In this document: piece by piece, positions 21,708-30,627 of the stretch
How the letters are laid out: each line of letters starts with the position of its first letter
How positions within the stretch are numbered: position 1 is the stretch's first letter
Source of the DNA: Eucommia ulmoides
Lineage: Eukaryota > Streptophyta > Magnoliopsida > Garryales > Eucommiaceae
Assembly: GCA_016647705.1 (NCBI GenBank)
Contig: JAENRU010000279.1
Location: 248,001 to 312,000 of the forward strand
Reading direction: 5' to 3'
DNA length: 64,000 nt
Position numbers and translations under genes: made by a program
Notes under the pieces: model-generated
Told to the model about the DNA's origin: nothing
Databases searched by the model: none
Seen by the model: only the letters and a program-made list of their open reading frames with translations

Positions 21708-22020
21708 GACTTCCCCAGACGTCATAAATCCATCAAGTACAAAAAAACCCTTTTCTCGTCTTGTATCATAGAATCCTGAGGGGATAATATGGATACAAGA
21801 CAGTTTTGTTTTTGTCAGAGGATTTACAACGATATAAGGGCCTGAGAGGAAATAAGGAAAAAAAAAATAAAATATATATATATATAAATAAAAAATAAAT
21901 GATATAAAAAAAAATCACAACTTATTTACTGAATTGAGAGAAAAAATAAAACAAAATTTAACATTCGGACTTTAGATTAGTTGGACTTATTCAGACATAT
22001 TGGGCTCGACCCTCAGCCGG
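21389..22020 (-). other. Leader of the Tat element
   Basis: About 630 bp between primer site and gag, with several poly-T/poly-A tracts. No extra upstream reading frame (ORF1 of Ogre proper) is present, which favours another Tat branch over Ogre itself. Confidence 0.6.
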
Positions 22021-22038
22021 TCCCCAGCGGAGTCGCCA
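22021..22038 (-). promoter_or_regulatory. Primer binding site complementary to tRNA-Arg
   Basis: On the plus strand TCCCCAGCGGAGTCGCCA reads as the 3' end of plant tRNA-Arg(ACG) including CCA, as I recall that tRNA. It lies two bases inside the 5' LTR boundary. tRNA-Arg priming is typical of Ogre/Tat. Confidence 0.85.
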
Positions 22039-22040
22039 GC

Positions 22041-22073
22041 TGAACGCGCCCCGATTTTTCAGAGAAAACAAAA

Positions 22074-22123
<50 letters not shown>

Positions 22124-24115
22124 TATATGTTTATATATGCTTGGCGCTGGTAAAACGAGAAGGATTTTTAAAAAACGTCGATTTTCTCATTAAAATATAC
22201 TTAAGCCTGTTTTAGAAAAAGGAGTCGCCACCTAGCATTGGGTTTTAATGATGTGCTAGGTCACCATATTTTTCTTTTTTGAAAATAATTTAAAAAAATG
22301 ACTTAAGTAAAATTTGACTCCAAAAATAATATGGTCTAACCAGAGATTCGTTTAAAGAGTTCGGGGGTCAGTTACGCTCGGGGAAGGTGTCAAGCACCCC
22401 AAGACGCCCGTCCAAAGACGGTACCTTATCCGATTAAGTCCAATTAGAATTTAAATCCGAATATTTTTATTTTATTTTTAAATCCTCCTTATATACACAT
22501 ATACACATACACACACATTGAGGGAAGTGATCTCCCTTCTAAACCTAGACCGTTCTGATTGAAGGTTGAGAATTTTCCACCTCGTATTGTTAGCACATTA
22601 TATTTAATACAAATTAAATAAAACACCCGCACACACGCATCGAGGAGAGTAATTCCCTTCTAAATTTAGCCATTCAAATTGAAGGTTGGGAATTTTCCAC
22701 CTCGTATTGTTAGCACATTATATTTAATACAAATTAAATAAAACACCCGCACACACGCATCGAGGAGAGTAATTCCCTTCTAAATTTATGCCGTTCAAAT
22801 TGAAGGTTGAGAATTTTCCACCTCATATTGTTAGTACATTATATTTAATACAAATTAAATAAAACACCCGCACACACGCATCGAGGAGAGTAATTCCCTT
22901 CTAAATTTAGCCATTCAAATTGAAGGTTGGGAATTTTCCACCTCGTATTGTTAGCACATTATATTTAATACAAATTAAATAAAACACCCGCACACACGCA
23001 TCGAGGAGAGTAATTCCCTTCTAAATTTTAGCCATTCAAATTGAAGGTTGGGAATTTTCCACCTCGTATTGTTAGCACATTATATTTAATACAAATTAAA
23101 TAAAACACCCGCACACACGCATCGAGGAGAGTAATTCCCTTCTAAATTTTAGCCATTCAAATTGAAGGTTGAGAGTTTTCCACCTCGTATTGTTAGCACA
23201 TTATATTTAATACAAATTAAATAAAACACCCGTACACACGCATCGAGGGGAATAATTCCCTTCTAAATTTTAGCCATTCAAATTGAAGGTTGAGAATTTT
23301 CCACCTCGTATTATTTACTAAAAAAAAATAAAAAAAAATAAAAAAATAAAAAATAAAAAAAATAAAAAGTAATAAATAAATAAATAAATAAATAATAAAG
23401 GAAGAAGAAAAAAAAAAAATCTAATTTACAAAAAAAAAAAATTAGTATAATAACAACTTAAAAAAATAAAAGTAAGATTTACAACAGATGAAAATTTACC
23501 ACCTTCTTGGAGATTTTTCTTCTTCAAAATTACAATAAAATGAAAATAATATTATTTTCTTCAAAAATTTTCTCCAGATTTCCCCTCTCCCTTACAAAAT
23601 TCCTCTCAAAAAATTTCTTCCCCTCAAAATCCTCCCATCTCTCCAAAACATCTGTGGAACTTTGCCGACAAAAAAAAAACACAAAAAGTAGAAAAAATAA
23701 TAAAAAAAGGGGTTCGGTGCACCCAAAAGCAGGGGGGACACCCCCCCTGCTGGCCGCATGTGCGGCCAGGCCACTGGTCGCTGGTGCGGCCAGCACAAAT
23801 GGTCGCACCAGCGACCATTTTGCACCCCCCCGGCGTTCGGTCCAGACCTCTCTCGTTCTCGTCTGTTTCTTGGTCCATTTTGTTCCGAATTAACGCGTTT
23901 TTATTCCACTTCGAAAAATCTACAAAACCAAAAAAAAATAAAAAAAAATCAATTACTAATATTTAATTTACTTAAGAGATTAATAAAACTTAATTTAGCA
24001 GTATTAAACCGCATAAATACGGTACAATCAAAACAAAATAAATAAAATAAAATAAAAGGTAACTATAAAATAAAGTATAATTTTTTGCGAGGCGATCAAA
24101 AATGCCGTGTCTACA
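22041..24115 (-). repeat. 5' LTR of the Tat element (right copy)
   Basis: 2075 bp, bounded by TGAACGCGCC on the plus strand left end and GTGTCTACA on the right. It carries a longer AT/AG microsatellite (22078-22122) than the other LTR. Confidence 0.93.
22546..23318. repeat. ~120-bp tandem array inside the right LTR
   Basis: The same unit recurs at about 22562, 22682, 22803, 22923, 23043, 23165 and 23286: six full units and a partial one, two fewer than in the other LTR. Confidence 0.95.
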
Positions 24116-24120
24116 ATTAT

Positions 24121-24855
24121 TCCATTATCTTATTTGGTTGGTATGAAATGAGTAAAGGAGTAGAATGAAATATAATAAAATTCTCATTATACCTTTTTAC
24201 AAAATTTTGTTATATTTCACTATTCCATTCATTCCTTCATTTTATTATATTTCACTATTCCATTCAATTTTAAGTTTATGCTCTCTAATTTCTGTTTCTG
24301 TTCTCAATTTTCAGTTTCTATTCTCTAATTTCTGTTTTTGTTTGCAATTTTCAGTTTTCGTTCTCTAATTTTTTGTTTTTGTTCTCAATTTTCAGTTTCC
24401 GTTATCAATTTTATGTTCTCTAAATTTCTATTTTTGTTCTCAATTTTTACTTTATGTTCTCAATTTTCAGTTTTTGTTTTTAATTTTATTTTTTTTTCTC
24501 AATTTTCAGTTTATGTTTTCAATTTTTTGTTCTCAATTTTCTATTTCTATTCCCAATTTTTTGTTGTCTAATTTCTATTTATATTCTCTAATTTTTGTTT
24601 TTGTTCTTAATTTTTAATTTTTGTTCTCAATTTTCAAGAGCTTAAATACAAGAGTTATTATGTAATTTAGGTTGTTGATTCCTTTGTGTTGGAATCTCAT
24701 TCCACCCTATCTCGAATGGAATCCCATTCCACCATATTTCATTCTAATGGAATTACAAAAGTGATTCCATTGGAGAACCAAATAACGGAATAGGAATCGA
24801 GGGCGGAATGCGATTCCATTCTACCCCCGATTCCGTCCAATCAAACATGCCGTTA
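24121..24855. mobile_element. MITE family B, right part
   Basis: Continues the element interrupted at 10183. The interior (about 24270-24640) is an array of ~21-nt units such as GTTCTCAATTTTCAGTTTCT and GTTCTCTAATTTCTGTTTTT. The right end is TCCAATCAAACATGCC. Confidence 0.7.
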
Positions 24856-24888
24856 GTGTAACAAGTGGATGGAGTACGGAGGCGTTTG

Positions 24889-26627
24889 TATGTGAGATTT
24901 GAGATGTGATTGGAATGGCCATGGGAATGGTTATTCTATTCCTATGTTTGGTATATGGGATTTAATCCCATTTCCATTACCAAAAATTTTCTAATCCCAT
25001 AGGTGGTGTTTGGTATGCGGGATTCAAAATGGGATTGAAATGTCCATTGGAATGGTCATTCCATTCCTATGTTTGGTTGGTGGGATTGATTTTCATTTAC
25101 ATTCCCAAGTAATGACTAATCCCACAATTCTTGGGATTAATCAATCCCAAATGAAATGAGGTATTAGATAATCCCGGGATTACCTAATTCTAAATGAAAT
25201 AAAGTATTAGGTAAGAAAAATGACCTATACTTGTGTTTCCGTATTTTTCACAATAGGAAATAAAATTCTGAGAATAAAAATAAAAATTTGGTGGTGTTAT
25301 TTTTATATTTCTGTTCCCAGAAAACATGGAACGGAAACAAAAATATGGGAATGAAATGTAGGAACAAAAACAAAAACAGAAATCTGGAAACAAAAATAGA
25401 AATCTGGGAACAAAACAAAAATAGAAATATGGGAACAAAAACAGAAATCTGGGAACAAAAACAGAAATCGGAAACAAAAACAGAAATATGAGAACAAAAG
25501 CAGAAATGGAAATATGGGAACAAAATCTGGGAATAAAAATAAAAACAGAAATCTGGGAACAAAACAAAAACAGAAATATGAGAACAAAAACAGAAATCTG
25601 GGAACAAAATAAAAACAGAAATACGGGAACAAAACAAAAACAGAAATCTGGGAACAAAACAAAAACAAAAATAGAAATCTTGAAACAAAAACAGAAATCG
25701 GGAAGAAAAACAGAAATATGAGAACAAAAACAAAAATCTGGGAACAAAACAAAAACAGAAATCTAGGAACAAAAATTGAAATCTGGGAACAAAAACAGAA
25801 ATATGTTCCTAGATTTTGGTTTTGGTTTTTGTTTTTGTTCCCAGATTTCTGTTTTTATTCTCAGATTTCTATTTTTGTTCCCATAATTCTGTTTTTGTTC
25901 CCAGATTTCGGTTTTTGTTCTCATATTTATGTTTTTCTTCCTGATTTCTGTTTTTATTTTTGTTTTTGTTCCCATATTTCTGTTTTTATTTTGTTCCCAT
26001 ATTTATGTTTTTGTTCCCATATTTCTGTTTTTGTTTTGTTCCCAGATTTTTGCTTTTGTTCCCAGATTTCTGTTTTTGTTTTGTTCAAGATTTTGTTCCC
26101 ATATTTATGTTTATATCAGTTATTCTAATACTATATTTAATGTATTTTGTAACCAAACGTAGGAATTGTAATGACCATTTCAATACCATGTTTAATCCCG
26201 TTTGTCACCAAATATAGGAATGGTAATGGTCATTCCATTCCAATACCACATTCATTCCAATATCACACTCATTTCATTTCAGCGTACCAAACGTAGCGTT
26301 AAAGTATGAAATTAACCAATACCAAGATAACTTTGGTATTGATTAATCCCACAAAGTATGAGATTAAGTTCTAATCAATAATCGGCCAAAAAAAAGGACC
26401 AAATACTAAACAAATATTTGAATTGGAATGAAATTTAATTAAATTAACTATTATACTGTTTGAAAATTTAATTAAATTACTATTTTACCATTTGATACCA
26501 TTTTAATACTATTTATATTATTCCTTCTGTTATCAAACATAAGAATGATATTGACTATTTCATTTCATTACCATACTAATTTTAATCTTATTGTCATTTT
26601 ATTCCAACATACCAAACGTAGCGTAAA
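24889..26627. mobile_element. MITE family A, copy 2, split by a nested element
   Basis: The outer parts (24889 to about 25010 and 26300 to 26627) align in order with 9543-9987; the break falls after TCTAATCCCAT and resumes at AAAGTATGAAATTAACC. The right end is ACCAAACGTAGCG, inverse of the left AGGCGTTTGTATG. Confidence 0.7.
25012..26299. mobile_element. Nested MITE with a long inverted array of ~22-nt repeats
   Basis: Ends GGTGGTGTTTGGTATGCGG and CGTACCAAACGTAGCG are inverted. Inside, about 25330-25800 is an array of AACAAAAACAGAAATCTGGG-type units and about 25801-26110 is the same array in reverse complement, so the strand can fold into a long hairpin. Apparent Phe/Cys-rich proteins in every frame are artefacts of this periodicity. 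Confidence 0.75.
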
Positions 26628-27285
26628 TAGTGAGCCTTGATATAAAATAAAATAAAATATTGAAAAACAGCTTACAAATTTAATATTTTTTCCCATTCAA
26701 GCTACCAGTTACAATATTTTTTTTTTTCGAAAATATAAAATTATCATTGCAATAATTTTATACTTTCTGTGAAATTTTTAAATTTCTCAAAAGATTAATA
26801 TAATGGGTATATAGAATAGATATTTGACCTTAAAAAAGATATTTTTTTTTAAACAATTTATAAATTTAAATTTTTTTATAGTATTATTTCTAAAATAGTT
26901 GAACTTTCGAAAAAATTATCATACTAAATGTAAGACTTGTAAGTCAATAAATGTGTATCTAGTTCTTTTTATAAAAGATTTAAAGTTGAATCTCTTTTAT
27001 CCACGTATCTAAATAAATACTTAAATCATATCCCCTGAATTATTGATTATGCATGGCGTTGGAACATGAGGTGGAAAATTTATTCACTCCACGTGGATTC
27101 ATATGACCGCCGCGTGTTCAATAATGGCCTTTCTAATTTCTACGTCCATTAATGAATCCGAACTCTCACGCCAACCACCCTCACCAATGGCAATGGGCTG
27201 CCCGCCATCAAAGCCCGCCCCTCAAATCTCCTCTCTCTCTCTATATCTATACATATATTGATCATCTATAGACACAACCGATTCA
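26628..27285. other. Intergenic and promoter region of the lipid transfer protein gene
   Basis: No gene until 27286. A CT-rich tract (27229-27242) runs into TATATCTATACATATAT (about 27241-27257), a likely core promoter and leader, though the exact TATA box is not fixed. Confidence 0.5.
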
Positions 27286-28897
27286 ATGTTGAGCAAAATG
27301 AGAGCTAAATCGGTTGCTCTGGCGTTTGCGGTGGTGATTGCGGCGGCGATTGCGGCGGATTTGAAAGATCAGTGCGCCGGAGAGTTCCAGAAGGTGTCGA
27401 CATGCCTGACGTTCGCGACGGGGAAGGCGGATGCGCCGACGAAGCAGTGCTGCGGATCGGTGACGGAGATAAAGGAGAGCCAACCGGCGTGTCTGTGCTA
27501 CTTCATAAGGACGGTTCACAACGGGACGAGCTCGGAGCTGAAGGGACTGGGCATCCAGGAGGCGAGAATGATGCAGCTGCCTTCTGCTTGTAGGTTGGCG
27601 AATGCTAGTATCACCGACTGCCCTAGTTAGTCTCTCTCTCTCTCTCTCTATTAACTTGTGACTTGTTATAATTTAGTGTTGAGATAATTGGTAATTGGTT
27701 CCTCTAATCTGTTATTAGTTCTATTTAAAATATAAATTTTGATTTAATTGTTAAATTAATTTTTACTTGGTTATTAGTCATGCATATGCACACGCCTTTA
27801 ATATTAGTTAGAGGTTATAAATTATATTTTATTATGTTAGATGTACTTCTGTAATATTTGTTACATTTAACAAATATTACTTACAAATTAGATACCTGTA
27901 GTGTAGCGTGTGTATTGGGTCTTCAGGCTTTTTTTTATGTGTGGGATTAAAACACAAATTATAATTGCGTATAAGAGTTTTTAAATTTTTTTAAAATTAA
28001 AGGTAAAATAAGGGATTTGTCACAAAAATACCCTTTAGTGTTTAGTTGTAAGAATTAAGAATATTTATTGAAAACGTTGTTACTGCTCTTAGAAAAAAAA
28101 AAAAAAAAAGTTTTGTTCAATATGTAACCTTATAATAATAGAGATATTTTCGTTTTTTCAAATGAATCGTTATTAGAAAAATATTTAGGAAAAATATTTT
28201 AAATTTAGTGACGTAATAAAACAGTAAAAATATTGCTATTAGAGGGCCACATGCTCAGTACAACTCATTTTCTATCAAAAATCATGAACGTGTTCTTATT
28301 TTTGTAGGAGTGAAACATAAACTAAACATGGAATTTGATAAACCTTAGTGTCCACGTAGACACTCACCTCGAGATTGCATATTTGGTCAAAATTAAAATT
28401 TTTGTCAATGATTTTTTTATTTTTTTTATGAAAAATAGATTGTGCTCAAAACGTGGTCTGCTATCATGGATATTTTCAACATTTATTAGTAGACAACATT
28501 TATACTCTACTAAATGTAAAACGGTTTTTCTTGATCTATTTTTAATTTAAAATCATTAATAATATTTTTAATTTTGCAGGACTGAAACAGATTAAATGTA
28601 CAATTTGACAACACTCGCTTCCAAATCCAAAAAAATTATAATTTTCCCAAAATTTTAGATTTTACTAACTATTTTTTGGTTTGGCGTTTAACAGGACTTC
28701 TGAACATTCCTCCGAATTCTCCAGATTATGGCATCTTTAATGGTTCTTATTCAACCACCACCTCCCCAACTGCACCAACAGGGACTTCTTCTTCGCCCGC
28801 CACTGCGGACGCGCCCCAGTCGTACTATAAGCCTCATCTTCTGGGGCCACTAGCAGTCGCTTTTGCCACAAGGATGATATTTATGTCCACTACTTGA
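27286..28897 (+). CDS. GPI-anchored non-specific lipid transfer protein (LTPG, YLS3-like)
   Basis: Two exons: 27286-27625 and 28695-28897 (TGA), 180 residues. Reading past 27625 meets TAG at once, but the donor A|GTTAGT and acceptor AACAG rejoin the frame at the position typical of the family. The protein has a signal peptide (residues 1 to about 24, hydrophobic Ala/Val core), the eight-cysteine motif in order (QCAG, TCLT, QCCG, ACLCYF, SACRL, DCP), then a Ser/Thr/Pro/Ala-rich linker and a hydrophobic C-terminal tail after PQSYYKPHLLG, as for GPI attachment. It should sit on the outer face of the plasma membrane or in the wall and bind or move lipids for cuticle or wall; the lipid is not known. 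ILE-PRO-rich NIPPNSPDYGIF is shared with YLS3-type LTPGs. Either ATG at 27286 or 27298 could serve as start. Confidence 0.92.
27680..27975. mobile_element. MITE-like dispersed repeat G, copy 3 (in LTPG intron)
   Basis: Shares GCGTGTGTATTGGGTCTTC, a T-run and GGGATTAAAACACAAATTAT with the copies at 7005 and 8812. Confidence 0.5.
28230..28620. mobile_element. Dispersed repeat F, copy 1 (in LTPG intron)
   Basis: Shares blocks in the same order with 33618-34133: GTCCACGTAGAC, CAAAACGTGGTCTGC-type text, ATGGATATTTT, TCTACTAAAT, and a right side ending in GGACTGAAACAGATTAAATG versus GGATTGGAACAAAATACG. Confidence 0.4.
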
Positions 28898-30602
28898 TCA
28901 AAATTGTAGACTCACAGACAATATCCTTTGTTTACTTGTTTTGATTTGGCTATGGTCAGTTTTACACGTATCTATCTCCCGGCACGATTTTAAAAGTGTA
29001 TTACATCACATCAGTATGTTGTATTCAGGATTTTACTCCTAGAGTCTTTCCCAGAAATCTCGAATACTAGTTGACAAGAAAAGGGATATCTCCTCTTAGC
29101 AACTAGATTCACCGTTAGATTATTTTTTTAATATTTATGTTGTTGGCCGGAATTAATGAGATAAACTCGTGTTCTTTAGGGTATGTTTGGTTGTCCTTCA
29201 ATTTCAATTTGCAATGTCTATTTACCAATTATTATAAGGAAAAATTAGAAGGAAAAAAAAAATATTTTTCCAATTAAAATTAAAATGGATCATTATTTGT
29301 AAGTTCATAATGAGAAAACACCACTTATATATTTATTATTTAAGATAAATCTAAATACAAATACATGTTCTTTCACTACATCAACAACATAAATATAAAT
29401 AGAAGATGCAAATATTGTTGTTTAACAATAATGTTGATAGCAACATAATAAATGGGGATGCAAATGTTGTTGTAAAGCAATAATGTTAATAACAACATAA
29501 TAAATGAAGAGATGTAAATGTTATTGTACAACAAACAATTACCGTATGTCAATTGTATTTTTCTTTAAACTTAAATGGTTACATGAATATAAGAATTAAT
29601 TAGTAATGGATCTTGAAACCTATTACCAAATACTCTTATTATAATTTGAGATTTAGTTACAAGAATTAAACACATTTAAATTAATTAGTTAACAATTTCA
29701 ATTTTAATTTGGATGTTTTTTTCTCATATCATCGAATAACGAATATATTTTTATATAAAATTAGATATTTTAAATAACCAAACAAGTTTCTTGGTTCTAG
29801 TTTTATGAACCAGTATAATTTAGGATTTGGTTGTAAGAATTAAAAATACTTAAATTAATTAAAATAAGATTGCGTGAGAGATGATTTGTTGAGATGTGTG
29901 TGAGCTGACTCAAACACATATTATTGTAAAAACCCAGATTTTTTTTTGGAAAAAATGTTTAGATGCTATTTTCTCACGTAATTGGATTAAGATATATTTC
30001 TTGTTCAAATTTTAATTAAATTATTGGTAAATGACGAAATATACAAATCAATTCACTAAAAATAAGACAATTCATAAAATAGGATAATTTTAATCACCAC
30101 CAAAAGGCCCCTAAACAAATTATATGACAAGTCTTTGAAACTAAAAATTTCTAATATCATGGTATAGATTATATAGACTAAGATAACCAGAAACCAATTC
30201 ATATGCTACAAAATATGTGATCATAACAGCCCCTGCAAATTGCCTAATGATTTCAATCTAAAAATAGATTTTTTTGAGCAAATTGAATTCAAAGTGTTAC
30301 CCACGAGCTCGATCCGATGAAGATTGAAATTTGGCCACGAACAAGATTTCACGATTTTCTCCTTCTGATCATCCGATAGTTGAATTCCACCACAAATTTC
30401 AGCGCGATTTTCTCCTTCTGATGATCATCCAACGGTTGAATTCAACTGCAATTTTCAACGCCCTTCCATTCAAAACTTCGAGCATTTAGACGCTATTACT
30501 CAAAAAAAAGAATAAATTCTTCAAGATTTCTACCTCAAAAAGTCATTATCCTCGTTCATGTGGAGTTACCCAAAAAAATTCTTACCTCGGCTAAAAAAAA
30601 AG
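28898..30602. other. Intergenic between LTPG and DnaJ genes
   Basis: AT-rich, no coding sequence. 29177-29795 has MITE-like ends (GGTATGTTTGGTTGTCC and AACCAAACAAGTTTC). A block at 30025-30095 is shared with 61140-61210 inside an AHK3 intron. Confidence 0.5.
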
Positions 30603-30627
30603 TTTTTTTTTTTTTTTTTTTTTTTTT
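30603..30627 (-). repeat. 25-base A tract directly after the DnaJ stop codon
   Basis: On the minus strand the TGA stop is followed immediately by 25 A residues, with no 3' untranslated sequence between. Confidence 0.9.

Larger units (their letters stand above)
10189..24115 (-). mobile_element. Full-length Tat/Ogre-lineage Ty3-gypsy LTR retrotransposon
   Basis: The element lies on the minus strand. Its LTRs begin TGTAGACACGGC and end GGGGCGCGTTCA; the 5' LTR is 22041-24115 and the 3' LTR 10189-12463. A 5-bp duplication ATTAT flanks it at 10184-10188 and 24116-24120. The order on the minus strand is LTR, tRNA-Arg primer site, leader, gag, protease with G-patch, intron, reverse transcriptase, RNase H, second (archaeal-type) RNase H, integrase, a 3' region with a minisatellite, polypurine tract, LTR. 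The dual RNase H and the tRNA-Arg primer are Tat-lineage characters. Lesions seen: a frameshift between gag and protease and two nonsense codons in pol. The two LTRs are nearly identical outside copy-number differences, so the insertion is recent. Confidence 0.93.
27626..28694 (+). other. Intron of the LTPG gene carrying two repeat insertions
   Basis: 1069 bp with GT and CAG ends. It opens with a (CT)n run (27631-27649), then holds dispersed repeat G (27680-27975) and repeat F (28230-28620). Confidence 0.85.

Noticed and set aside
22021..22038. tRNA-Arg 3' end as a tRNA gene
   Set aside because: Only 18 bases match and no cloverleaf lies upstream; the place next to the LTR makes it a primer binding site.
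25190..26217. Several Phe/Cys/Leu-rich or Lys/Asn/Thr-rich open frames on both strands
   Set aside because: They are translations of the ~22-nt array and its inverse; every frame is open because the unit lacks stops. No protein is implied.
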